From Desmospora activa DSM 45169 (GTDB lineage Bacteria > Bacillota > Bacilli > Thermoactinomycetales > DSM-45169), in NCBI RefSeq assembly GCF_003046315.1, contig NZ_PZZP01000001.1, forward strand, positions 2,294,001-2,358,000: 64,000 nt of DNA, in the 5' to 3' direction. Each line of letters opens with the position of its first letter. The stretch's first letter is position 1. The notes beneath the pieces are model-generated. The model made no database searches, was not told the DNA's origin, and worked only from the letters and a program-made list of their open reading frames with translations. The position numbers were made by a program, and so were the translations under genes. Below, piece by piece: positions 16,093 through 24,512 of the stretch.

Positions 16093-17625
16093 TTAATTCG
16101 ATTCACGGTAACCCGTATTGGCCTTCACTTTCACCTCGGTATATCGTTTCAAATCCCGTTCCCGTGAGAAAATCGTTCCCAGATAGCCTCCGATAAACCC
16201 GAGCGGGACGGAAACAATCGCGGGGTTTGAGAGGGGGAACAACGGCTCACCAACGAAAATGGCCGTCCCTTCCGGCGACAATACGTTGGGGCTGACTACA
16301 ACTAAGATAATTGCCGACAGTAAACCGGACAATACACCCGTGATCGCTCCTGTTGTATTAAAGCGCTTCCAATAGATCGTGTAGACAATGATAGGCAAGT
16401 TAGCACTGGCAGCGACACAAAAGGCAAGTGCCACCAAAAACGCGACATTTAAGTTTTGCGCAAATAAGGCGAGTACAATCGAGAAAAAGGCAACACCGAT
16501 CGAAGCGAAGCGAGCGGCCAAAACTTGCTCTTTTTCAGTGACTTTCCCTTTTTTGATGATCTGGCCGTAGATATCATGGGCAAACGCAGAAGCACCCGAT
16601 AAAACGAGACCGGCTACCACCGCCAAAATCGTAGCAAACGCGACGGCAGCGACAAACGACATCAGAAGATCGCCACCAAGTGCATCCGCCAACAGTGGAG
16701 CGGCCATATTACCTGCCGGATTGGCTTCAATGATCCGATCATATCCCACAAAGATGGCGGCTCCAAACCCAAGGAAAATCGTTAAAATGTAGAAGATACC
16801 CACAATCCAGGTGGCTGTTACTACGGAGCTACGTGCAGTTTTGGCGTCCTTCACCGTAAAAAAGCGCATTAAAATATGCGGCAATCCAGCTGTTCCCAAC
16901 ACCAGTGCCAGCATTAAAGAGATGGAGTCGAGAGGCAATTTGGATTGAATGCCCGGATTTAAATAATCCGCACCATGGGGAGTTGCCGTTTTTACTTCGG
17001 TAAACATCTGCATGATGTTAAAGTTAAATTTGAACAACACAATCAAGGAAATGAGCAACGTTCCCACCATTAACAATACCGCTTTGATGATCTGAACCCA
17101 GCTGGTTGCGGTCATGCCACCAAATAAAACATAGGTGGTCATCATCACCCCAACCAGAAGAACAGCCAACCAGTATTCGATTCCAAAGAGAAGTTGAATC
17201 AGGGCACCGGCGCCCACCAATTGTGCGATCATATAAAAGATCACAATCGTAATGGTACTAAAAGCGGCAACCCCACGCACCTTTTTAGCGTCAAAGCGGG
17301 CACTTACCATATCAGCCAAGGTATATTTTCCAAGGTTTCGCAGTGGTTCCGCCACAATAAACAATACAACCAGATAAGCGACTAGATAACCGATGCTGTA
17401 GAGGAAGCCATCAAACCCATTTAATGCGATAGCGCCTGCAATACCGAGAAAGGAGGCAGCGGACAAATAGTCACCAGCGATGGCCAAGCCATTTTGCCAT
17501 CCGGTCAATCCGCCTCCCGCCGTATAAAACTCACTGGCGGTACGGGTTTTTTTGGCAGCAAAATACGTAATCACAAGGGTGCTGATTACAATGGCTAAAA
17601 ATAATACGATGACGGTCATATTCAT
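16093..17625 (-). CDS. actP: Cation/acetate symporter ActP (sodium:solute symporter family)
   Basis: A 510-residue secondary transporter with about 13 membrane segments of the SSS family. Recognisable stretches are the first-segment region with GDYLSAASFLGIAG, the motif FGGMTATSWVQIIKAVLL, and GTAGLPHILMRFFTVKDA, all typical of ActP/YwcA proteins that import acetate or related short acids. Its ATG overlaps the stop of the DUF485 gene (ATGA), the standard yjcH-actP pairing. Substrate range beyond acetate is open. Confidence 0.94.
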   Translation of the reverse strand: MNMTVIVLFLAIVISTLVITYFAAKKTRTASEFYTAGGGLTGWQNGLAIAGDYLSAASFLGIAGAIALNGFDGFLYSIGYLVAYLVVLFIVAEPLRNLGKYTLADMVSARFDAKKVRGVAAFSTITIVIFYMIAQLVGAGALIQLLFGIEYWLAVLLVGVMMTTYVLFGGMTATSWVQIIKAVLLMVGTLLISLIVLFKFNFNIMQMFTEVKTATPHGADYLNPGIQSKLPLDSISLMLALVLGTAGLPHILMRFFTVKDAKTARSSVVTATWIVGIFYILTIFLGFGAAIFVGYDRIIEANPAGNMAAPLLADALGGDLLMSFVAAVAFATILAVVAGLVLSGASAFAHDIYGQIIKKGKVTEKEQVLAARFASIGVAFFSIVLALFAQNLNVAFLVALAFCVAASANLPIIVYTIYWKRFNTTGAITGVLSGLLSAIILVVVSPNVLSPEGTAIFVGEPLFPLSNPAIVSVPLGFIGGYLGTIFSRERDLKRYTEVKVKANTGYRESN

Positions 17626-17975
17626 TGATTCTTCCCACTTTCGTTCAAATGCTCCGCCAAAATCTCATCCGCTGCTCCATCGAAATGAGCCGCTTTTCGT
17701 ACATAGATCGTGCAAAGCGCCCATGTCATAACAAATTGTACAAAAGCCAACACCCATGCCCAGGTGATATCACCGATAAACGGTTGGTTCAAAACGGTGG
17801 AATAGGCACTTAGGACCGGAAGAGAAAAATAAATCACTAGGAAAAAAACTGTGAGTGAAATCAAAAATTTCTTTTTATCTTTCATAAGACTCTTAAATTT
17901 ATTGCTTCCTGCAACAGCTTCATAATCAAGAGAATGACCGTTTTTTCCCTCTTCTTCCTTCGAAAGCGTTTGCAT
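17622..17975 (-). CDS. DUF485 membrane protein (YjcH type), partner of ActP
   Basis: A 117-residue protein with two hydrophobic segments (about residues 40-60 and 72-92) and a polar N-terminus. DUF485 proteins are nearly always encoded immediately before SSS acetate permeases and are thought to assist them. The four-base overlap with actP implies coupling. GAGGAG precedes the ATG. A candidate cre-like sequence spans its first codons. Confidence 0.9.
   Translation of the reverse strand: MQTLSKEEEGKNGHSLDYEAVAGSNKFKSLMKDKKKFLISLTVFFLVIYFSLPVLSAYSTVLNQPFIGDITWAWVLAFVQFVMTWALCTIYVRKAAHFDGAADEILAEHLNESGKNQ
17961..17974. promoter_or_regulatory. Possible cre (CcpA) site in the DUF485-actP operon
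   Basis: TGCAAACGCTTTCG on the minus strand matches the cre consensus (TGWAANCGNTNWCA) at 12 of 14 positions and lies at the first codons, where repressive cre sites are often found. Weak by itself because it is also coding sequence. Confidence 0.3.
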
Positions 17976-18165
17976 TTTTACTCACTCCTCACAAATGCAT
18001 GCTCATAATTAGAAATACACCAAAAGATGTACTTCTTTTTCTGAATTATACCGATAATAAAGAATAAAGTAAAGGTAATTCGATTGATTAAGTTGCTATA
18101 TTTTAGATAGGAGCTGCGCAACGAGAAGTGAATATGGATATACAACCGGATTAAGGAGGAATCTG

Positions 18166-18361
18166 ATGCCGATATCGAAATATTACGCCCTCCTACGGCT
18201 CAAAGTGGGAAATGATTGTTTGATGATGCCGGCGGTATCCGCTGTATTCACGACGATCAAGGGGAAGGTCCGATCTATTTGCAGGGTGTATCCGAAAACT
18301 GCTAAAGAATCAGTTCCCCATTATAAATTAAACCGGTATCCCACACACCAGATCGTTTCAA
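18166..18361. pseudogene. Composite remnant: a truncated plus-strand gene start joined to a response-regulator tail copy
   Basis: At 18166 an ATG follows an ideal AAGGAGG site, but after about 40 codons the frame runs into 18287-18361, a 75-bp copy (69 identical) of the 3' end of the response-regulator gene at 19324-19398 in the same orientation. On the minus strand that copy still reads VETIWCVGYRFNL then stop. The 80-residue frame 18166-18408 is therefore a chimera of unrelated pieces. The first codons faintly recall DUF2278 proteins, not enough to name. The rest of the 467-nt gap (17976-18442) shows nothing else. Confidence 0.55.
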
Positions 18362-18442
18362 CTGATCACAAAAAAAGTAAAAGCCATTGTAGGAATCGTC
18401 AAGAGTAAACGTTAATATTATTGAAAAAGGAGTTGACAGTGA

Positions 18443-19120
18443 ATGAAAGTAAAAGTGATACCTTATCTCGTTTTATTCATGGCAATTCTTTATATTTTTT
18501 TCATACCCGCAGAGCCTCAAGGAGTAAAAATATTTTTCAAAATCATTCCGATGCTACTAATCATTTATTTTGCTTTTGTTATTAAACAAACCGATAATAA
18601 ACAGTCAATCTTGCTCCTTATCGGTTTGTTTTTTTGTATGCTTGGAGATGGATTATTAATTTGGTTTGTTGTTGGTTTAACCGCATTTTTAATTGGCCAT
18701 CTATTTTATACTGCAAGCTTCCTGACTAGCCGGCATTTTTCGTGGCTGCGGGCATCAATGGCTTTACCGATTGGCTTATATAGCTATATTATAGCTGGAG
18801 AATTAGTGAAAGCGCTACAGTCGAGCGGACAAACAAGCTTAATCATTCCTATCATTGCTTATGTATGTGTAATCTCGATCATGTTTTGGACAGCGATCAT
18901 GAGCGGGAAGATTGCCGCCATGTTTGGAAGCGGGTTATTTGTCATTTCAGACTCGATTCTCGCTTGGAATAAATTTGTCGCGAGTCTGCCTTTTGCCGGG
19001 GAGTTAATTATGATCACCTATTATAACGCGCAATTTTTAATCGCTTACAGTCTGAAAAAATCTGAATCAACCGATTATGAAACAAATAAAAATGAACAAA
19101 TATCATCCTCAATAAGCTGA
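18443..19120 (+). CDS. YhhN/TMEM86-family membrane protein (lysoplasmalogenase-like)
   Basis: A 225-residue protein with about eight hydrophobic segments; motifs FFCMLGDGLL and FLIGHLFYTASF, and the late SDSILAWNKF, are the conserved acidic and aromatic blocks of YhhN. Eukaryotic relatives hydrolyse lysoplasmalogens; bacterial function is mostly unknown. AAGGAG precedes the ATG by 10 nt. It is clearly more AT-rich than its neighbours and is flanked by the two response-regulator tail copies, which suggests arrival or rearrangement at this site. Confidence 0.85.
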   Translation: MKVKVIPYLVLFMAILYIFFIPAEPQGVKIFFKIIPMLLIIYFAFVIKQTDNKQSILLLIGLFFCMLGDGLLIWFVVGLTAFLIGHLFYTASFLTSRHFSWLRASMALPIGLYSYIIAGELVKALQSSGQTSLIIPIIAYVCVISIMFWTAIMSGKIAAMFGSGLFVISDSILAWNKFVASLPFAGELIMITYYNAQFLIAYSLKKSESTDYETNKNEQISSSIS

Positions 19121-19121
19121 A

Positions 19122-19235
19122 TCATCTTGGCATCCCCTTCCCTTTCATCATGCATCTTCCTTCACCGTATGGATTACACTGCGGCGTGCCGAATAATGGA
19201 TCAATCGTGACTTCACAGTTTATGCACAAATACAT
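19122..19235 (-). CDS. Possible small Cys-rich protein (37 residues)
   Basis: Minus-strand frame starting MYLCINCEVTIDPLFG with CxxC followed by two further cysteines in QCNPYGEGRC, spacing that could bind zinc. No convincing ribosome site precedes the ATG, and the frame is open upstream to the response-regulator tail repeat, so it may instead be the end of a broken gene. No family recognised. Confidence 0.3.
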   Translation of the reverse strand: MYLCINCEVTIDPLFGTPQCNPYGEGRCMMKGKGMPR

Positions 19236-19323
19236 TTTTACCAATACGCAATTAATCACATGTCCGGCCGTGGACCCCGGTGCTATAAGCACCGAAGTGG
19301 GAAGGTTTGACCTATTTTCTGAG

Positions 19324-19398
19324 TGTATCCGAAAACTGCTACATAATCAGTTCCCCGTTATAAATTAAACCGGTACCCCACACCCCAGATTGTTTCAA
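19324..19398 (-). repeat. Response-regulator 3' end, intact copy of a 75-bp direct repeat
   Basis: Covers the last 13 codons, the stop codon and 34 nt of downstream sequence of the response-regulator gene. The same 75 bp, with six substitutions and no gap, occurs at 18287-18361 about 1 kb away on the far side of yhhN. Confidence 0.9.
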
Positions 19399-20047
19399 TA
19401 TACTGCGGCTTGGATGGGTTGAGTTCGATTTTTTCCCGCAGTTTGCTGATATAGACGGTAACCGCTGCGGTATCACCAAGGGAATCCAATCCCCAAATCC
19501 GTTCAAACAGATGATCCTTGCTAAATACCTGGTTGGGACGTGTCATCAAAAACTGTAACAGATCGTATTCCTTGGAGGTAAAAAAAACTTCTCGTTCATT
19601 GACAAACACTCTTCGGGATAACTGGTCGATACGAATGCCACGGATGCGAATTTCGTTTTGTTTTTGTTCGCGGCTTCCGATCAAGCGATCATAACGGGCG
19701 AGATGAGCCTTTACCCGGGCAGTCAGTTCGCTTAAACTAAATGGCTTGATGATATAGTCGTCTGCCCCTAACCCCAGACCTCTAATTTTATCGATGTCTT
19801 CTTTTTTGGCGGAAACCATCAAAATCGGGATCTCTTTCGATTGACGCAGCTGTTTGCAAATTTCAAAGCCGTCTACTTTGGGCAACATCAAATCGAGAAT
19901 AATCAGATCGTAGGGTTCATCCATCGCCTTTTGCAAACCGATGTCACCACTCGCTGCGACCTCCACCGCAAATCCATTCGCCTCCAGATAATCCTTCTCC
20001 ACTTCGGCAATCACCGTTTCGTCTTCAATGATTAAGATCCTTTTCAT
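19358..20047 (-). CDS. OmpR/PhoB-family response regulator
   Basis: 229 residues: receiver domain with phosphoacceptor Asp52 in LIILDLMLPKVDGFE, acidic pair ED at 8-9, Lys in YIIKPFS, then an OmpR winged helix ending RPNQVFSKDHLFERIWG ... WGVGYRFNL. The ATG at 20047 overlaps the kinase stop by one base (TGATG), so kinase and regulator are coupled. The order kinase-then-regulator is less usual. Its likely targets include the adjacent ABC transporter operon (inference). Confidence 0.95.
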   Translation of the reverse strand: MKRILIIEDETVIAEVEKDYLEANGFAVEVAASGDIGLQKAMDEPYDLIILDLMLPKVDGFEICKQLRQSKEIPILMVSAKKEDIDKIRGLGLGADDYIIKPFSLSELTARVKAHLARYDRLIGSREQKQNEIRIRGIRIDQLSRRVFVNEREVFFTSKEYDLLQFLMTRPNQVFSKDHLFERIWGLDSLGDTAAVTVYISKLREKIELNPSKPQYIETIWGVGYRFNL

Positions 20048-21534
20048 CACTCGTCACCACTTATTCCATTCGGTTTTGGCAATGCAAAATAGATGTGTGT
20101 TCCCACTCCCAGTTCGCTTTCCGCCCAAATGTGACCACCGTGTTCATTTACAATATGCTTGACGATTGCCAGTCCGAGACCGCTGCCACCGGTGGATGTA
20201 TTTCGTGATTCTTCCGCTCGGTAAAACCGATCAAAAATATGCGGCAAAGCCTCCGGCGCAATCCCCTGTCCATTATCCTCAATCGTAACCGTTACCTTGT
20301 CTTCGGCTTCAACTAATCCAAAGCGAATCTGTTTTTCCGCTTTGTCCATATACTTGACACTGTTATCGACAATGTTTGAAATGACCCGTCCTAGCTTTTC
20401 GCGGTCGGCAATCACATCAATCCTATGGTTGGCAGCTTGAAATTCAACCTGGATTCCGTTCATTTGCGGACTATGATGAAGTTCCTCTACATATTCCTGC
20501 AAAAAGGCGACGATATCCACATGCTCAAAGTGAAAGGGCACTCGCTTTAGATCCAGTTTGGAAAACAAAAACAACTCATCGATTAAGTGGTCCATATCGA
20601 CCGCTTTTTTATAGATCATATCGATATATTTATCTCGCTTTTCATCAGTGTCGGCGATTCCGTCACGAATGCCTTCGGCACACCCCTTGATCGCGGTAAT
20701 CGGCGTTTTTAAGTCGTGTGAGATATTGGAGATCAGTTCTTTGCGGTTCTCTTCATATTGGAGCTGAGTCTGGATCGATTCTTTTAAACGGGAGCGCATC
20801 TCCTCAAAGGTGGCTCCCAATTGCCCAATCTCATCTTTTCTGTTTAGGCGTACCTCATGGTCGAGGTTGCCCTCTTTGATATGCTCCGCCGCATGTTTCA
20901 GCGTAAAGAGAGGTTTAATGATACTGCGGGAAAGCAAAAAGGTTAACACACCATTGGTTAAGCCGATCACCAGTAACAAGGAGAGAATCAACAGCGGTAA
21001 AAACTTACGCACAAACTCAATCAACTGGCTTGAATCGCTAACGAGAATCATCGTGCCTGTCCGGCCATCCGCAAATGTAAATGAATGCTTTTCCACCACA
21101 AACAGACGACCATCGGATTTTACCATATGATTGCCTTTCTGATGAGCCCCTGGCCTCTGTAATTGAGCGAGAATATTGCTCTCCTCTAGAAAGGGGGACT
21201 GATATAGGATCTGATTGTCTGTTTGAATCACCAATCCCGACCGCACCTGCCGAAATTGACCATCCACTTCTTTTAAAAACGCTGCATCGACTAATCGATC
21301 CGGTTCATAGCGGGAGATAAATTTGATTCCAGCAAACAGATCATTCCGTTGATCAAAGAACTGTTTGACGTTTTGAACCGACTCCCTGCCATCACCTACA
21401 CCGTAGTATTCGTTAACATCGACAATCTCCTGCGAAAAAACAGCTAACAGCACAGTCACCACCAGACAAAACAAAACCAACGGGATTAAAATCATCGCGA
21501 TAAACGAAAACAACAATTTCATCCGGATCGACAT
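20047..21534 (-). CDS. Sensor histidine kinase (HAMP, HisKA, HATPase)
   Basis: A 495-residue membrane kinase: segment 1 at about 7-33, an extracytoplasmic domain of about 145 residues, segment 2 at about 178-202, HAMP at about 203-255, phosphoacceptor His273 in SNISHDLKTPI, and an ATPase domain with N box DNSVKYM and G boxes DNGQGIAP and GGSGLGLAI. The large outer domain indicates sensing at the cell surface. It lies 20 nt after the ABC permease gene in the same operon. Confidence 0.95.
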   Translation of the reverse strand: MSIRMKLLFSFIAMILIPLVLFCLVVTVLLAVFSQEIVDVNEYYGVGDGRESVQNVKQFFDQRNDLFAGIKFISRYEPDRLVDAAFLKEVDGQFRQVRSGLVIQTDNQILYQSPFLEESNILAQLQRPGAHQKGNHMVKSDGRLFVVEKHSFTFADGRTGTMILVSDSSQLIEFVRKFLPLLILSLLLVIGLTNGVLTFLLSRSIIKPLFTLKHAAEHIKEGNLDHEVRLNRKDEIGQLGATFEEMRSRLKESIQTQLQYEENRKELISNISHDLKTPITAIKGCAEGIRDGIADTDEKRDKYIDMIYKKAVDMDHLIDELFLFSKLDLKRVPFHFEHVDIVAFLQEYVEELHHSPQMNGIQVEFQAANHRIDVIADREKLGRVISNIVDNSVKYMDKAEKQIRFGLVEAEDKVTVTIEDNGQGIAPEALPHIFDRFYRAEESRNTSTGGSGLGLAIVKHIVNEHGGHIWAESELGVGTHIYFALPKPNGISGDE

Positions 21535-21554
21535 CGGTGGATCTCCTAACTTCC

Positions 21555-22304
21555 CTAAAATTGTTTCTGCTCAAACCGGTACCATCCGAGCGTGTATAGC
21601 AGCATACTGCTGGAAAGTAAAAACAAAAATCCATTGATTAGTGTACCCCAAGCAGCGGTGCTCCCTATCCAGAGCGTATACCAATCCGTATAGGCAAAAA
21701 CGGACCAATGATCAGCTTGTGGAAATAAAAACGGGAGCAACTTCGCAATCGCATAGATGAAAATAGTCAAAACTAGTGTCGTGGTACTGCTTTTTACCCA
21801 TTGGGCAATTGCGACAGCCACCAACGCCACCGCCATCATCGAGACACCTGTAGCTAGATAAGCTTTCACACTGTCAATCAATCCGGAAAACCATTCGCCA
21901 CCACCTAGGAAAAGTCCTGTAAAAGTGGACATCAACCATAGAGTTGTCAGATATACCACGATCGCAACAGCAATCGCCAATATTTTGGATGCAAATATTT
22001 TAGAGCGGGCAATGGGACGAACCAGTACGATTTTAAGAGTGCCTGCCTCCTCTTCACCGGAAAAGGAATCGGCTGCGGCCATAAAAATAAACAGCGGCAA
22101 AAAGACAGAAGTAAACAAACCCAGCATCAACAGTGGAAAATCAGAACCAAGACCGATGGAGAAACTAGTACTGCTCTGAAAAGCGGTCAATACAATTGCC
22201 GTCACAATAGGAATAAAGGCAGTCAGTACCAAAAACAGTTTTGTTCTTCGCTGTAGCCACAGCTTTTGCACCTCATTCAACAGATTGGCGTAAATACGAT
22301 GCAT
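21555..22304 (-). CDS. ABC-2 type transporter permease
   Basis: A 249-residue membrane protein with six predicted segments and the ABC-2 pattern SFSGEEEAGTLKIVLVRPIARSKI, where the acidic-to-basic stretch follows segment 2. It overlaps the ATPase gene by 32 nt. Together they form an exporter of the BcrAB/NatAB style, frequently linked to two-component systems for peptide antibiotics or envelope stress. The substrate is unknown. Confidence 0.9.
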   Translation of the reverse strand: MHRIYANLLNEVQKLWLQRRTKLFLVLTAFIPIVTAIVLTAFQSSTSFSIGLGSDFPLLMLGLFTSVFLPLFIFMAAADSFSGEEEAGTLKIVLVRPIARSKIFASKILAIAVAIVVYLTTLWLMSTFTGLFLGGGEWFSGLIDSVKAYLATGVSMMAVALVAVAIAQWVKSSTTTLVLTIFIYAIAKLLPFLFPQADHWSVFAYTDWYTLWIGSTAAWGTLINGFLFLLSSSMLLYTLGWYRFEQKQF

Positions 22305-23034
22305 CGGGATTCCCCTCCTTGATCCCTTGAATCTCGTTTAGATAAATCTGTTCTAGCGTTTGGTGATCATTTAACAGTTCTTTAAGATTCCCCTGGCGAA
22401 ACAGCTTGCCCTTGTAGATGAAACCGACGCGATTGCATATTTGCTCCATCTCATGAATCATGTGACTCGAGATTAAAAAGGTAATTTCTTGCTCCCTGGC
22501 CAGACGCTGAATCAGCCTTCGCACCTCCACCATACCCTCAATATCCAGACCGTTGGTGGGTTCATCCCAGATCAACAACCGCGGATGGGATAAAAGAGAA
22601 GCTGCCAGTGCCAGCCGTTGTTTCATTCCTAAAGAATACTGGCTCACTTTTTCGTATTGATAAGAAGTAAGCCCTACCTGCTCCAACACTTCATCGATCC
22701 GCCCCTTCGGCAGATCCGGATAAAAACGACTAACCAATCGTAAATTTTCCGCACCGCTCATATAATCATAGGCAATCGCTGTCTCAATCACCGCACTAAC
22801 CCGCTCCATCGCCGTCTCAAACTGATCACGGATTCGGTGTCCAAATAGCTGAACCGTTCCTTTATCAGCGATACATAAACCCGTAATCACTTTTAAAACC
22901 GTCGTTTTTCCCGCTCCATTGGGACCGAAAAGCCCATATACATCCCCTTTATAAACATCGAAACAGACATCCTCAACCCCGCGCCCGTTACGATATTGTT
23001 TGGTTAATGCTTGTACGTGTAATACTTTTTCCAT
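22273..23034 (-). CDS. ABC transporter ATP-binding protein
   Basis: 253 residues with Walker A GPNGAGKTT, signature YSLGMKQRLALAASL, Walker B LLIWDEPTNGLD and switch His in ISSHMIHEME. Close in style to BcrA-type ATPases of ABC-2 exporters. AAAGGAG precedes the ATG. First gene of the ABC-kinase-regulator operon; a strong 12-bp hairpin lies in its leader. Confidence 0.94.
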   Translation of the reverse strand: MEKVLHVQALTKQYRNGRGVEDVCFDVYKGDVYGLFGPNGAGKTTVLKVITGLCIADKGTVQLFGHRIRDQFETAMERVSAVIETAIAYDYMSGAENLRLVSRFYPDLPKGRIDEVLEQVGLTSYQYEKVSQYSLGMKQRLALAASLLSHPRLLIWDEPTNGLDIEGMVEVRRLIQRLAREQEITFLISSHMIHEMEQICNRVGFIYKGKLFRQGNLKELLNDHQTLEQIYLNEIQGIKEGNPDASYLRQSVE

Positions 23035-23062
23035 CGGTGATCACTCCTTTCTTTGGATTGGT

Positions 23063-23095
23063 TCAACCGGACAGCACTCATCTCTGTCCGGTTGA
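23063..23095 (-). promoter_or_regulatory. Stem-loop in the leader of the ABC/two-component operon
   Basis: Perfect 12-bp inverted repeat (TCAACCGGACAG / CTGTCCGGTTGA) with a nine-base loop, ending 15 nt before the ribosome site of the ATPase gene. No U tract follows on the minus strand, which argues against simple termination of the upstream gene. It may control translation or be a binding site. Confidence 0.6.
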
Positions 23096-23154
23096 GACCT
23101 CTCCGTTACAGAACAGTTAAGATACAAGTCTTGCCAGCTTGATGACAAAGTGAG

Positions 23155-23228
23155 CCCGGGTCCCGATCTCCGTCTTCACGCCTCTTTCCCTTTCAACGAT
23201 GAAAGGATGACCACTCCGTCTTCTCCAC
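23155..23228 (-). repeat. Dispersed intergenic repeat, copy 3
   Basis: Positions 23155-23196 match copy 1 at 41 of 42 bases. Upstream on the minus strand a short hairpin CCTTTCA-tcgt-TGAAAGG precedes the core, and GAAGACGGAG occurs twice within the element. It fills most of the gap between the secreted-protein stop (23307) and the ATPase start (23034). Confidence 0.75.
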
Positions 23229-23306
23229 CCCCCACCAGCGACCAAAAGAAAAACATGTGTGGCCGCTAGACGGTTGGGGTCTTTGGAGACTCCGCTGAGT
23301 AGTCGA

Positions 23307-24197
23307 TCAATGGGAACGGTGTTTCCATTCGTCGCGCTTTACTGTTTCCACTTTCTTTCCCTTTAAATTGACCGAGTCAGCGGTGGTTTGGTTAAAATCA
23401 GAGAAGACAGCGTCGATTTTGATTGTCACGTGATGATCTCTTCCGGCGTCATCTTTACCGCTAATATTGAGTGTCACGGTTTGCCGTTCAAGAGTATCCT
23501 TCGGGTTAATCGTCGCATCCAGGTTGATACCCTCTACCTTGATATTTTTCGTCAATGGTGGAAGTTGCGGTTTGACATCAGCAGGAACAAACGGATTTTT
23601 ATCCTGCTGCTTCCCTGATCCGTGATGGTTGGCGGCATTCTTGATTACCATTGCCCCCACTGCATCAGCAACGGCAGGCACCTGGCTTCCGCTCAGCTGC
23701 ATCGATACTTGTCGACTACCGTTCGCTCGCTCCTCCAATGCCATCTGTTGGCGCAGATTGCCAACCAAGGCATCCACTACATTTTCCATCTCAGGGGCGA
23801 TTTCCGCGTTTTCACGCTGATGCTCCCTTTTGCCCCCTTCAGTTTGAATCACCTGATAACCATCGCGATCCTCTCGTTTGATAATTGTTTTCTCATCTTG
23901 ATGAAAGACATTGAAAGAATGGGTTTTTGTTCCGTTGTCGAGGGTTACAGCAGAGCTTGCCGTTTGCTCTGTTTGATTCTTTTTAACGGTCGCATCCACC
24001 GCAAAGATTTTCTTCTCTTGATCCGAAACAGCGACGGTAAACTCACCAGTCACGCTGTTGACCGCTTTGGTGTTTTTTAGTGCAGATTTGTACGCATCAT
24101 AGCCGGAAGTGTTCGCTGCATTGGCAAAACCGCTACCAATCAACAGCACGGCACCGATCCCCGCACAAACCCCCATCGTGATCCACTTTTTCCTCAT
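23307..24197 (-). CDS. Secreted or surface-retained protein of unknown function
   Basis: A 296-residue protein with a typical signal peptide (MRKKWITMGVCAGIGAVL, cleavage likely after ANA at about residue 27). The mature part is hydrophilic and beta-rich, with repeated Thr/Val strands (TVTLNISGKDDAGRDHHVTI), somewhat like LolA/YcnI-like outer folds, but I recognise no family. ATG 24197 is chosen from GGGGGAG placed 6 nt upstream. It precedes the ABC/two-component operon by 270 nt on the same strand, and could be its sensor partner, target or substrate; this is inference. Confidence 0.75.
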   Translation of the reverse strand: MRKKWITMGVCAGIGAVLLIGSGFANAANTSGYDAYKSALKNTKAVNSVTGEFTVAVSDQEKKIFAVDATVKKNQTEQTASSAVTLDNGTKTHSFNVFHQDEKTIIKREDRDGYQVIQTEGGKREHQRENAEIAPEMENVVDALVGNLRQQMALEERANGSRQVSMQLSGSQVPAVADAVGAMVIKNAANHHGSGKQQDKNPFVPADVKPQLPPLTKNIKVEGINLDATINPKDTLERQTVTLNISGKDDAGRDHHVTIKIDAVFSDFNQTTADSVNLKGKKVETVKRDEWKHRSH

Positions 24198-24350
24198 CAT
24201 CTTCTCCCCCATCGATTTAAAATGAAGCCCACCCTTGGCAGATTCCTTCTCCCTATTTACATGGGGTGGTGCTTTCGATTTTCATCATAGCCACTGTCTC
24301 TCTATCGACTCTAAAGGAAATCTTAAAAAAGAATAAAACGAAGGATTCAT

Positions 24351-24395
24351 AAAAAAACAGAGCAGCGGCCGTCGATATTGGCCCTACTCTGTGTT
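24351..24395 (-). terminator. Terminator A of a homologous tandem pair
   Basis: Stem ACAGAG/CTCTGT with an inner GGCC/GGCC stem; on the minus strand it ends in TTTTTTT. Shares a CCGTCgATaTtGGCCC-type core with terminator B 160 bp away. Between the secreted-protein start and the membrane-protein stop (24198-24602) nothing else but these two hairpins is recognisable. Confidence 0.7.
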
Positions 24396-24512
24396 TGCGT
24401 CGATCTCTTCGGACGTTATGAATAACCCAATCACAAGGGTAATTGCAAAGACGGGATTGAAAGAGAGGTCGTAGTGAGCGCGCAGGATGGATGGTTTCCG
24501 TTGTGCTGATTT

